18,204 nucleotides of DNA from Gammaproteobacteria bacterium UBA7449 (GTDB lineage: Bacteria; Pseudomonadota; Gammaproteobacteria; Pseudomonadales; Pseudohongiellaceae), in contig DLPV01000071.1 of the NCBI GenBank assembly GCA_002477465.1, positions 20,565-38,768 of the forward strand, read 5' to 3'. Both the position numbers and the translations under genes were made by a program. The notes beneath the pieces are model-generated. The model was not told where the DNA came from. It did not search any database and was given only the letters and a program-made list of their open reading frames with translations. Shown one piece after another: positions 1-7,578 of this stretch; within the stretch, counting starts at the first letter, position 1; the number at the start of each line of letters is the position of its first letter.

Positions 1-8
1 AGTTCAAC

Positions 9-989
9 ATGAGAAAAATTTCACGCGCATTACACGTCCAGTTTAACAAGCTGCCATTCAGATCATGGTTATTCGCTGTGATTTTTGCATTTCCACTGTG
101 CATTTTTTCTGCAGCCGGCGTAGCAGGCACTGTGGTCGAAGTTCAGACTTCTCTGGGCGTATTCTTTATCGAGGTGGATGAACAGGCGGCGCCCGTTACC
201 GCTGGCAACTTCCTTAACTATGTCACCAGCGGTCGCTACAACAATACCTTCATTCATGGCACCACCGGCGGTTCCCTGATTCGCGGCGGCGGCTATACCT
301 ATGACAGCTGCACCGTCGGCCCGGAACATATTCCGACTGATGCGCCTATTGCACTGGAGGAAACCGGACTGTCAAATCTGGATGGTACGATCGCGGCGCT
401 GCATCCATCGGGCAACGCCGATGGTGCCACCAGCGAATGGTTTATCAATCTGGGTAACGATACAGGGCTGGATACACAGGATGGGGGTTACGCGGTTTTT
501 GGCAGGGTTCTTGGCGATGGATTGGGTGTAGTTCGCAGCATATCCGTGGCCAATGTGGTGCGGCTCGGATTTTTTCTGGAAACGCCAACTACTAACTACT
601 TTGAGACAGGAGTCGATTGCCAATTGTTCTCCCGTGACAACCTGATCATGGTAAGGATGTCAGTGCTGGATGATAATAAGGCGGCGGCCACTGCCGATTT
701 CGAGCCGCTTACGCAAAGCCTTGGCGTCAATCTGGATCTTGGTGCAGCGGGTTTTATCAGAATTCCATTCGCTGTGGATTTGAACGCAACCCAGGCGGCC
801 ATTAGGGCGCAGCTGGATGCCGCAGTGGACTTGCAGCAGCCTGTTCCCAATATGGCCTCCTATAATGCAGTGAGCGGACGGCTGCACTTACCTTCGATTG
901 CAGTTGGCGGCGAGATCGTTTATCGCAACGTGATTTTTGATCTTATTGATTCGGCAACGGCTACCTTTGAGCTGCGGTCCTACGAATAG
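9..989 (+). CDS. Exported cyclophilin-like protein (degenerate peptidyl-prolyl isomerase fold) with C-terminal extension
   Basis: A 326-residue protein with an N-terminal hydrophobic segment (about residues 19-38) ending in GVAG, consistent with a Sec signal peptide and a periplasmic location. Residues 41-200 follow the cyclophilin pattern: an opening strand, APVTAGNFLNYV, YNNTFIH, an IRGGG segment matching the usual IQGGD, EWFINLGND matching the usual FFIN, and YAVFGRV. The active-site FHR motif of true isomerases reads F-I-H-G (81-84), so the catalytic Arg appears lost, and the Gln of the IQGG motif is Arg92. The fold is therefore clear but isomerase activity is doubtful. About 110 C-terminal residues form an extra region I do not recognise. 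Little upstream sequence is visible, so the promoter and the exact start cannot be judged. Confidence 0.85.
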   Translation: MRKISRALHVQFNKLPFRSWLFAVIFAFPLCIFSAAGVAGTVVEVQTSLGVFFIEVDEQAAPVTAGNFLNYVTSGRYNNTFIHGTTGGSLIRGGGYTYDSCTVGPEHIPTDAPIALEETGLSNLDGTIAALHPSGNADGATSEWFINLGNDTGLDTQDGGYAVFGRVLGDGLGVVRSISVANVVRLGFFLETPTTNYFETGVDCQLFSRDNLIMVRMSVLDDNKAAATADFEPLTQSLGVNLDLGAAGFIRIPFAVDLNATQAAIRAQLDAAVDLQQPVPNMASYNAVSGRLHLPSIAVGGEIVYRNVIFDLIDSATATFELRSYE

Positions 990-1106
990 ACTGTTTTACA
1001 ACTTTATTTTTCCACGCTGGTTTTTTCGCCGGCGCCTCATTATTCTTGATTTTCTTTGCGAGTAGCGCTGTCCGCAAAAAAGTAATTGGCTTGCAGGGAG
1101 AGAGAC

Positions 1107-1541
1107 ATGAACGGCAAAAAGATTGTGAAGAGGGGCGGTGTAGGGCTGGCAGCATTGTTATTAATTTATGTGGGTTCAATTGTCTGGTTTGAGGCGCGGC
1201 TCGGTATTAATCAACCGCAGGGTGCCACGTCCCTTGTGATAGCCACTTTCAATGATGATGGTGAGCGGCACGAAAGGGTTGTACGTCTTGAGACTATCGA
1301 TGGCATCAGCTATGTCGCTGCCAACCATTGGCCCCGCGCCTGGTACCATCAGGCCCTGGATAACCCGAACGTTGAAGTGAAGATGCCGGGCACAGGTAGC
1401 TTCGAGCCTTATGAGGCCGTAAACGTAGTTGGTGAAGAGGACGCCTACGTGCGCGAGATTTATAGTTTCGGCTTTAATTTTCGCTTCCGTACTGGTTTTC
1501 CGCCGCGGTATTTCTTGCGCCTTGAGCCGCGTCGGGCATGA
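1107..1541 (+). CDS. Membrane-anchored DUF385-like (nitroreductase/quinone reductase fold) protein
   Basis: A 144-residue protein. The ATG at 1107 is preferred over an upstream in-frame TTG at 1086 because a GGGAG ribosome binding site lies 6 bases before it. Residues 10-28 form one hydrophobic membrane anchor. The rest resembles the small split-barrel family called DUF385, or deazaflavin (F420)-dependent nitroreductase/quinone reductase: a strand LVIATF, then the typical NHWPRAWYHQALDNPNVEV block, in which a WYH is followed by a short helix and a strand. In actinobacteria such proteins use cofactor F420; whether this host makes F420 cannot be told, so the cofactor is open and heme or flavin use is possible. 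The MaoC gene follows after 41 bases, so the two may be co-transcribed. The family call is by pattern only. Confidence 0.7.
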   Translation: MNGKKIVKRGGVGLAALLLIYVGSIVWFEARLGINQPQGATSLVIATFNDDGERHERVVRLETIDGISYVAANHWPRAWYHQALDNPNVEVKMPGTGSFEPYEAVNVVGEEDAYVREIYSFGFNFRFRTGFPPRYFLRLEPRRA

Positions 1542-1582
1542 TTATCATTTCTTTTTTCGCAGTGATTTAGTGAGGCAACAGC

Positions 1583-2032
1583 ATGTCCAAGCCCAACTAC
1601 TTTGAAGATATGGAAGTGGGCTCTTTCGAAGAGTTCGGCAGCTATGAAGTAAGCGCGGAGGAAATGATTGAGTTTGCTTCCAAATATGATCCACAGCCTT
1701 TTCATTTGTCTGAAGAAGGCGGTAAACAGACGCACTTCGGCGGGCTGGTGGCATCTGGCTGGCATACCGGCAGTATCGCCATGCGGCTAATTTGCGACAA
1801 TATGCCGGCGCAGTCTGCGTCTCTGGGTTCTCCGGGGTTGGATGAGCTGCGCTGGCTAAAACCGGTATTCCCGGGCGACGTGCTGCGGGTACGCAGCACC
1901 ACTATGGACAAGCGAGAATCTCGCTCTCGGCCGGACATGGGTTCGGTATTTCTGCACAATGAAGTATTTAACCAGAATGACGAGGTGGTAATGAGCTTCA
2001 AACCGATCGTTCTGTTCAAGCGTCGCGGCTAG
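1583..2032 (+). CDS. MaoC family dehydratase (R-specific enoyl hydratase-like hotdog protein)
   Basis: A 149-residue single hotdog-fold protein, the usual size for a stand-alone MaoC enzyme. The hydratase motif is intact: Asp36 and His41 in YDPQPFH are the expected catalytic pair, followed by the helix-capping block GGLVASGWHT (53-62). A late Arg/Lys-rich strand closes the fold. The family hydrates trans-2-enoyl-CoA or related enoyl thioesters in fatty-acid degradation, polyhydroxyalkanoate supply or acyl-CoA side pathways; the particular substrate is not visible. There is no signal peptide, so it is cytoplasmic. GAGG 7 bases before the ATG supports this start. It lies 41 bases after the DUF385-like gene, suggesting one transcript. 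Confidence 0.92.
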   Translation: MSKPNYFEDMEVGSFEEFGSYEVSAEEMIEFASKYDPQPFHLSEEGGKQTHFGGLVASGWHTGSIAMRLICDNMPAQSASLGSPGLDELRWLKPVFPGDVLRVRSTTMDKRESRSRPDMGSVFLHNEVFNQNDEVVMSFKPIVLFKRRG

Positions 2033-2187
2033 CTCATGGAAACCGGGCTTGTTGCTGAAGCTAATCCAGCTTTGCAGTCTCCTTGATCAGGCAACTCCCA
2101 TTTGCAGTTATTTGCTGCAGAAACACGGCCAATCGCCATGGTTTCAGATCAGCGCAGCCCGGCAGTCGAAGACAAAGCCGCACGAAA

Positions 2188-2216
2188 TTGATACATTACG
2201 ACTCACTTCTGATAAA
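2188..2216 (+). promoter_or_regulatory. Candidate sigma-70 promoter before the 2284-4540 gene pair
   Basis: TTGATA (2188-2193, five of six matches to the -35 consensus), a 17-base spacer and GATAAA (2211-2216, four of six matches to the -10 consensus). Transcription would start near 2223 and leave a leader of about 60 bases before the ATG at 2284. The remaining part of the 2033-2283 gap shows no convincing gene or terminator. Confidence 0.45.
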
Positions 2217-2283
2217 TATCCCTGTCACGCAAAAGAAAGAAACCGCCCGCGCTGATCCAGTGAGGGTAGGATGAGGAGACTGA

Positions 2284-3183
2284 ATGAATTTAACGGTACA
2301 GTTTAGCAAGCAGTTTGGGCCTCTGGTCGTGATGACACTTGCTATCTTTTCATCGGCTGGCGCTCAGGCTCAAGGCACGCCGCTGGCAGTAGAGCTGTTG
2401 CCTCTGGGTAAAGATCTGGGGCTACGCTCTGGTCAGACTGTGACCCCGGCCTATGAGGGTTGGTACGAAAACGAAGACGGCAGCATTGCACTGTCGTTTG
2501 GCTACTACAATCGCAACTCAGAGGAAGTGTTAAATATCCCTGTCGGTTCGGCGAATCGCATCATCGGAGCGCCGAATGGCGAAGACGATCAGGGTCAGCC
2601 TACCGAGTTTGATATCGAGCGCCACTGGGGTGTGTTTACGGTGAATATTCCCGCTGACTTCGACGGTAAAATCGCCTGGCATCTGGAGAACCAGGGCAAA
2701 GTCTTCGAAGTTCCCGCCAATCGCCATACCGATTTCATTATCGATGCCATCGTTGGTGACGCTAACGGCAACTTGCCCCCTCAGATTCGATTCTCGGAAG
2801 ACGGGCCGGTTGGCATGGGACCGGGAGGGATCACCGCGGGGCCAATGCAGGCCAAAGTCGGTGAGCCTCTAGCGGTGCAGGCATGGGCCAGCGATGACGG
2901 CAAGGTTAGCGGTATTGCCGCCATGTTTGTTGGCCAAAGGGGGGCCACGCCCCCGGTCGATATCACCTGGTTTAAACACCAGGGCCCAGGACAGGTCAGC
3001 TTCAGTGAGCCAACATCGAAAATTCCTGCTGAAGGCGGAAGTACCACTACCGATGTGACTTTTAGCGAGGCAGGCGAGTATTTGCTGCGTGCCCGTGTAA
3101 CGGATTTGGGAGGCCCTGAAATGGCGGGCCATTCCCAGTGCTGCTGGACCAATAGCTTTGTAAAAGTCAGCGTCAGCCATTAA
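2284..3183 (+). CDS. Secreted protein of unknown function, paired with the cytochrome-monooxygenase gene
   Basis: A 299-residue protein that starts at an ATG preceded by GAGGAG at 5 bases. Residues 1-29 form a signal peptide ending AGAQAQ. The mature protein looks all-beta: residues 35-150 alternate short strands and contain a GWYENEDGSIALSFGYYNRN segment, and residues 195-297 resemble an Ig- or PKD-like domain (a VQAWASDDG strand, then a GEYLLRARVTD strand near the end). It ends with an unusual HSQCCWTN segment holding two adjacent cysteines. No catalytic motif is evident. The next gene, a heme/copper monooxygenase, begins 46 bases downstream with its own ribosome binding site, so the two are probably one operon; a role as exported partner or substrate-binding subunit is inference. 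I do not recognise a named family. Confidence 0.8.
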   Translation: MNLTVQFSKQFGPLVVMTLAIFSSAGAQAQGTPLAVELLPLGKDLGLRSGQTVTPAYEGWYENEDGSIALSFGYYNRNSEEVLNIPVGSANRIIGAPNGEDDQGQPTEFDIERHWGVFTVNIPADFDGKIAWHLENQGKVFEVPANRHTDFIIDAIVGDANGNLPPQIRFSEDGPVGMGPGGITAGPMQAKVGEPLAVQAWASDDGKVSGIAAMFVGQRGATPPVDITWFKHQGPGQVSFSEPTSKIPAEGGSTTTDVTFSEAGEYLLRARVTDLGGPEMAGHSQCCWTNSFVKVSVSH

Positions 3184-3229
3184 TGCTTGAGAGAAAATTT
3201 AAGACAATCCATTCGGCAGGAGGAAACCC

Positions 3230-4540
3230 ATGAGAGGAACTACAAAGACTTACCTGGCGCTGGCGGCTCTGGTCATGCCAGTTCTGGTTTTTGCCCAGTC
3301 TGAAGTTGAGCGCGAAGTCACCTGGTCCGGCGAAGTGGCGGCGATCTTTCAGGAAAAGTGTCAGGAATGCCATCGGCCGAACTCAATCGCTCCGATGTCC
3401 CTGTTAAGCTATGAAGAGGCCAAGCTGTTTGCACCGGTAATTCGTTTTCGGGTAGAGAATCGCGTCATGCCGCCCTGGCATGTTAATCCGCAGGTGGGTA
3501 TTCAGGACTTTGCTAATGATCGTGGCCTCAGTGATGAAGAGCGCGCAGCGATTCTGGCCTGGGTAGATCAGGGCGCGCCAGAGGGTGACGCCAGTGAGGC
3601 GCCAGCGCCGCTGAATTTTAATGATGCCCTGGTGTGGCGTCTGGAAGATCAGATGGGGAGCGCGCCGGACCTCGTGGTTGAGTCCGAGCCTTTCGATCTT
3701 GATGCCGTAACCCAGGACAAGTGGTTTCGTCCCTCGACCCCAACCGGTCTTACCGAAGAGAGATGGGTAAAAGCGATTGAAATTCGGCCTAAGAATGACG
3801 CCAGCCGCAGAGTAGTTCACCATTCACTGGCATTTCTGGTGCAGCAGGAAGACGGCAAGCGTGGTCTGCCTGAAGATGTGCATGTGCCATTTGGCCCGAG
3901 CCTCTTCATGGAATGGGCTGTAGGTAAAGCCGGCCAGATATTCCGTCCCGACACTGGCAAACTCATGATGCCTGGCTCCCAGATCATGTGGGAAATGCAT
4001 CTCCATGCCAATGGCGAGCGGGTACCTAATGCCCAGGTTGAGCTCGGCGTGTGGTTTCATGATGAGCCTCCCGAGCACCGCACTATCCTGAGCATGTTTG
4101 ATGCCCAGGGGCCTCACAGCCTGGATATTCCGCCGCATGAAATCGCAGTTACGCGGGGCACTTTTGTACTATCAGCCCCCGCTCGTATCGAGAACTTCCA
4201 GCCCCATATGCACATGCGCGGCAAGGCCATGTCCATGGAAGCGATTTATCCCAACGGTGAGCGAGAGATGCTCTCGTTCGTAGACAATTTCCAGTGGAAC
4301 TGGCAAATCAACTATGTGTACGAAGAAGATGCCGCTCCTATCGTACCCAAGGGCACCATGATCATCACTACGGCATGGCATGACAATACTGCCGACAATC
4401 CCTACAACCCGGACCCTAATCAGTGGGTAGGTTGGGGCGATCGCACGGTTGATGAAATGGCGCATAATTGGGTAGACGTGACTTACCTCGGCCAGGAAGA
4501 GTATGAGCGTCTCCTTGCGGAGCGCAGTGCCGGGCGCTAG
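3230..4540 (+). CDS. Exported c-type cytochrome fused to a PHM/DBM-like type II copper monooxygenase
   Basis: A 436-residue protein with a signal peptide (1-22, ending VFAQS) and a GGAGG site before the ATG. Residues 30-118 are a cytochrome c domain with heme site C44-Q-E-C47-H48 and a likely axial Met80 in RVMPPWH. Residues 145-425 match the copper type II ascorbate-dependent monooxygenase fold (peptidylglycine alpha-hydroxylating and dopamine beta-monooxygenase). All six copper ligands have counterparts: His197-His198 in VVHHS and His257 in EMHLH for the first copper; His326 and His328 in HMHMRG and Met410 in DEMAHNW for the second. It should act in the periplasm, using O2 to hydroxylate an unknown substrate, with electrons possibly supplied through the heme. 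It follows the secreted 2284-3183 protein by 46 bases. Confidence 0.85.
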   Translation: MRGTTKTYLALAALVMPVLVFAQSEVEREVTWSGEVAAIFQEKCQECHRPNSIAPMSLLSYEEAKLFAPVIRFRVENRVMPPWHVNPQVGIQDFANDRGLSDEERAAILAWVDQGAPEGDASEAPAPLNFNDALVWRLEDQMGSAPDLVVESEPFDLDAVTQDKWFRPSTPTGLTEERWVKAIEIRPKNDASRRVVHHSLAFLVQQEDGKRGLPEDVHVPFGPSLFMEWAVGKAGQIFRPDTGKLMMPGSQIMWEMHLHANGERVPNAQVELGVWFHDEPPEHRTILSMFDAQGPHSLDIPPHEIAVTRGTFVLSAPARIENFQPHMHMRGKAMSMEAIYPNGEREMLSFVDNFQWNWQINYVYEEDAAPIVPKGTMIITTAWHDNTADNPYNPDPNQWVGWGDRTVDEMAHNWVDVTYLGQEEYERLLAERSAGR

Positions 4541-4564
4541 CTGCCGTGAACATTATTTCGATAA

Positions 4565-4607
4565 AAGGGGCCAGGTTAACTGTTTATAGCCAAGGCCCCT
4601 TAATTTC
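4565..4607 (+). terminator. Probable rho-independent terminator after the copper monooxygenase
   Basis: AAGGGGCC (4565-4572) pairs perfectly with GGCCCCTT (4594-4601), followed by AATTTCT. The 8-bp stem is strong, but the 21-base loop is long and the T-tract is poor, so it may only be a transcript-stabilising hairpin. Confidence 0.5.
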
Positions 4608-4635
4608 TCCCCTTAACTTATGAAGTAGAATTCGA

Positions 4636-5640
4636 ATGCCTACCATTTCTGTACTTGATCTCGCGCCCGTTCCCCAAGGCAGTACACCCGCCGATGCTTT
4701 GCGTAACTCTCTGCAGTTGGCGCAAGCAGTTGAAGAGTTGGGCTACCGGCGATACTGGGTTGCGGAGCATCATAATATGAAGGGGATCGCCAGCGCCGCG
4801 ACTGCTGTTGTGATTGGTCATATCGCAGGCGGCACCTCGACTATTCGAGTCGGAGCCGGCGGCATCATGCTGCCAAACCATGCGCCGCTGGTGATCGCGG
4901 AACAGTTTGGTACCCTGGCATCACTATATCCTGGTCGAATCGACCTCGGACTGGGAAGGGCGCCGGGCACAGATCAGCTTACTGCCCGGGCACTGCGCCG
5001 CACACTTAACGGCAGTGCCGATAATTTCCCTAATGATGTGGTGGAACTCCAGCACTATCTGCGGGAGGCAGAAGAGGGCCAGGCTGTGGTGGCGACACCG
5101 GGCGCCGGCACCAATGTCCCGCTGTGGATTTTGGGTTCCAGCACATTTGGTGCCCAATTGGCTGCCGCGCTGGGATTGCCCTATGCCTTCGCGTCGCATT
5201 TCGCACCACAGGAAATGATGGATGCCATAGCGATCTACCGGGAGCGCTTCAAGCCATCCACGCAGCTTGCCGAGCCTTATGTGATGTTGGGCTACAACGT
5301 CTTTGCAGCAGAGTCTGAAGACGAGGCCGTTTACCTGCGTTCTTCGGCTTTGCAGGCCATGCTGCAGCTGCGACGCGGTAACCCCATCCAGCTGCCGCCA
5401 CCGGTGGCGGGTTTCGAGGAGACCCTCACGGTCCCGGAGTTGGCCATGCTGGAGATGATTACCAGTTGTTCTGCGGTGGGAACGGTTGATAGCGTAGCTG
5501 AACAGATGGCTTCGTTCCTGGCGCGGACTGGTGCCGATGAGTTAATGTGCGTGGGCTCGATATTCGATCACCAGAAGCGTCTCGAGTCGTTTCGCCTGGC
5601 GGCAGCAGCTCGTGACAAGTTGATTAAAAAAGCAGCCTGA
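4636..5640 (+). CDS. LLM class flavin-dependent oxidoreductase (luciferase-like, MsnO8-type)
   Basis: A 334-residue cytoplasmic protein covering a complete bacterial-luciferase-like TIM barrel. Recognisable blocks are ISVLDLAPVPQG at the N-terminus, RYWVAEHHN (about 39-47), the GGIMLPNHAPLVIAEQFGTL block, GRIDLGLGRAPGTDQ (97-111), and a terminal ADELMCVGSIFDHQKRLESF strand-helix. This spacing is typical of the MsnO8 subgroup of flavin (FMN)-dependent monooxygenases, which oxidise small aldehydes, sulfonates or other substrates with reduced flavin from a partner reductase. A flavin reductase exists at 11145-11771, but it is far away and on the other strand, so partnership is speculative. The ribosome binding site is weak. 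It stands alone between a terminator-like hairpin and a 222-base gap. Confidence 0.9.
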   Translation: MPTISVLDLAPVPQGSTPADALRNSLQLAQAVEELGYRRYWVAEHHNMKGIASAATAVVIGHIAGGTSTIRVGAGGIMLPNHAPLVIAEQFGTLASLYPGRIDLGLGRAPGTDQLTARALRRTLNGSADNFPNDVVELQHYLREAEEGQAVVATPGAGTNVPLWILGSSTFGAQLAAALGLPYAFASHFAPQEMMDAIAIYRERFKPSTQLAEPYVMLGYNVFAAESEDEAVYLRSSALQAMLQLRRGNPIQLPPPVAGFEETLTVPELAMLEMITSCSAVGTVDSVAEQMASFLARTGADELMCVGSIFDHQKRLESFRLAAAARDKLIKKAA

Positions 5641-5862
5641 GCAGTTTATTAACTATCTGAACATGGTCAGAATTGAGCGTATCTTTATGTTGAGTGGGTA
5701 TTGTGAGTTGATAGTGTGAATTGACGCCATGACACAGGCAGTGAGTATATCGAGTTTGACTGACAGTGCTCGATAACAGCCAGATCCAATAACAATCAAT
5801 AGACTTAGCGACATCTAAAACTAGAACAACAGTAAGAAATTGAATCAGCGGAGGCAACATTC
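5641..5862. other. 222-base intergenic region before the sulfite-oxidase-like gene
   Basis: AT-richer than the flanking genes. A TTGACG hexamer at 5721-5726 is followed 19 bases later by TATATC (5746-5751), which is a poor promoter match because of the spacing. No hairpin with a T-tract and no plausible small gene was seen. The downstream gene's ribosome binding site (GCGGAGG) lies at 5848-5854. Confidence 0.4.
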
Positions 5863-7065
5863 ATGAGTGATGACAAGCAAGCGCCAGCGACAGAGGGCGA
5901 AAAGATTTCACGCCGGGCAGCCATCAAGAAGACTGTCCACGCAGGTTTGGCAGCTGGAGCGGTCGCCTCCATGCCGGAATGGGTACTACCGGCCCTGGCC
6001 CAGGGTGAGGAATTGGTGCCTTTCAGTGATATGCCGGAGGACTACTCCAGACCACCAGCCCGGCCTGGGGGTACGCACTTTCTTGATACTCGCCAGATTT
6101 CGTCTGACTCGTTTTATACCGACAACGAGGACTTCTACGTTGTGCAGCACTACGGTCAGCCGGAGTTGGACCTCTCCAACTATAGACTCCAGATAACTGG
6201 TCTGGTGGACAATCCGCGCGAATACACTTTAGCGGACCTGCAGTCGATGCCGCAATTTGATATCGATGCTGGCTTCGAATGTGGTGGTAACCGACCCCTG
6301 GGTATCTTCCAGGGACTCATCGGCAATGCCAACTGGCGCGGCGTGCGCTTGCGCGACATTCTGCAGGCGGCGGGGGTTCAGCCAGAAGGTAAAGAAATCG
6401 TGTTCTTCGGCGGCGACATCGGCGTGGAAGAGATCCGCGAGACTGAGGTGGAACAAGCGTTTGCCCGCAGCTTGCCGGTGGTGGACGCCATGCGTGATGT
6501 CAATATGCTGGCGCTGGAGATGAATGGTGAGGCGCTTCCTCAGGGACATGGCCGTCCAGTTCGGGTGTTGATTCCTGGCTTCTATGGCGTGGCCAATGTG
6601 AAATGGCTGACCCAGATTCACGTCCAGGACCGCCGCTACATGGGCCGTTTCATGGGCCGTGACTATGTCACCCTGAAGAAAGAAATGGTGGGCGATCAGG
6701 AGCGTTGGGTTGAGAACTCAGTGACTCGCATTAATATGAAATCTGCTGTGGTGCGAGTAAGTCGCATGGGCAATAATCATACTATTACCGGTTTTGCGCT
6801 GAATGATGGCACGCCTCTGGAGAGTGTTGAGGTCAAGATAGATGACGGCCCCTGGCAGCGTGCAGAGATCGATTCGCGCGCCAGCCAGTATTCCTGGAAA
6901 TTGTTTTCCATGCCCTGGAACAACCCGAGCGCCGGAGAGCACACTATTGTTTCTCGCGTCACCGATGTGAATGGCAATGTGCAGCCTACCCAGGACGCGT
7001 TGCCAGAGAAAATTAGCCGCTGGGAAAACTTTGGCCAGATGCCGCGTACCCTGGTCATCAGCTAG
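5863..7065 (+). CDS. Tat-exported sulfite oxidase/SoxC-like molybdopterin oxidoreductase
   Basis: A 400-residue protein with GCGGAGG 8 bases before the ATG. The N-terminus has a twin-arginine signal (ISRRAAIKK, Arg17-Arg18, then a hydrophobic run to ALA at 44-46), so it is exported folded to the periplasm. Residues 90-275 form the sulfite-oxidase molybdenum-cofactor domain: catalytic Cys140 in GFECGGN, GVRLRDIL, and a GHGRPVRVLIPG...VKWL block. Residues 280-395 fit the Mo-co dimerisation domain. The arrangement matches SoxC (sulfane dehydrogenase) and bacterial sulfite dehydrogenases such as SorA. There is no adjacent cytochrome (SoxD or SorB type), so the electron acceptor is unknown and SoxC is not asserted. 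It is a single-gene unit ended by a strong terminator. Confidence 0.9.
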   Translation: MSDDKQAPATEGEKISRRAAIKKTVHAGLAAGAVASMPEWVLPALAQGEELVPFSDMPEDYSRPPARPGGTHFLDTRQISSDSFYTDNEDFYVVQHYGQPELDLSNYRLQITGLVDNPREYTLADLQSMPQFDIDAGFECGGNRPLGIFQGLIGNANWRGVRLRDILQAAGVQPEGKEIVFFGGDIGVEEIRETEVEQAFARSLPVVDAMRDVNMLALEMNGEALPQGHGRPVRVLIPGFYGVANVKWLTQIHVQDRRYMGRFMGRDYVTLKKEMVGDQERWVENSVTRINMKSAVVRVSRMGNNHTITGFALNDGTPLESVEVKIDDGPWQRAEIDSRASQYSWKLFSMPWNNPSAGEHTIVSRVTDVNGNVQPTQDALPEKISRWENFGQMPRTLVIS

Positions 7066-7087
7066 CCAGCCGAACAACTCATCAACA

Positions 7088-7123
7088 GGGGCAGAGAGAT
7101 GTGAATCTCTCTGCCCCTTTTTT
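7088..7123 (+). terminator. Strong rho-independent terminator after the sulfite-oxidase-like gene
   Basis: A perfect 13-bp stem, GGGGCAGAGAGAT (7088-7100) with ATCTCTCTGCCCC (7105-7117), a 4-base GTGA loop, and six T residues (7118-7123). It lies 22 bases after the stop codon, and its shape is textbook. Confidence 0.95.
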
Positions 7124-7169
7124 GTTATCATCGCCAACTTGATCTGAGTCGTTAACCAAGGAGAAATGA

Positions 7170-7547
7170 ATGTTCAGTCATGTGATTTTGGGGGCAAACG
7201 ATATTGATGCTTCCCGCAAGTTTTACGATGCCGCCCTGGGCACGCTTGGAGTAGGGGATTCGGTTCAGGATCCAAAGGGACGGATTTTTTATCGCACCAA
7301 GACTGGCGTGTTTGGCATTACTCTCCCCATCGATGGCGAGCCCGCTACTCACGGCAACGGCTTTACCCTGGGATTCGCTGCCAGCAGTCCAGAAGAAGTT
7401 GATGCCTGGCATAAAGCCGGTTTGGAAGCTGGCGGGACTGACTGTGAAGATCCGCCCGGTGTTCGTGAGGGCGGTGGCGTGCAAATGTATATTGCTTATT
7501 TACGAGACCCTGCTGGCAACAAAATCTGCGCCCTGCACAGAATGTAA
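7170..7547 (+). CDS. VOC superfamily (glyoxalase/bleomycin-resistance-like) protein
   Basis: A 125-residue protein, the normal length for a single VOC module of two beta-alpha-beta-beta-beta units. AAGGAGAA lies just before the ATG. The first unit opens with FSHVILGANDIDASRKFYDAAL, with His4 as a potential metal ligand; the second closes with YIAYLRDPAGNKICALHRM, the usual terminal strand. The middle HGNGFTLGF strand and PEEVDAWHKAG helix fit the fold. Members include glyoxalases, dioxygenases and antibiotic-binding proteins; the substrate cannot be told, and this subgroup is usually labelled only glyoxalase-like. It is cytoplasmic. It lies between a strong terminator and a convergent minus-strand gene, so it appears monocistronic. 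Confidence 0.88.
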   Translation: MFSHVILGANDIDASRKFYDAALGTLGVGDSVQDPKGRIFYRTKTGVFGITLPIDGEPATHGNGFTLGFAASSPEEVDAWHKAGLEAGGTDCEDPPGVREGGGVQMYIAYLRDPAGNKICALHRM

Positions 7548-7578
7548 TTGGCGGGATTGAGTTTTAGGTAAAGCACAA

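Noticed and set aside
2057..2073. A short AAGCT/AGCTT inverted repeat as a terminator for the MaoC gene.
   Set aside because: It has only five base pairs and no T-tract.
2049..2255. Short open frames in the gap after the MaoC gene.
   Set aside because: They have no ribosome binding site, their protein composition is unlike a real gene, and they overlap the likely promoter of the 2284 gene.
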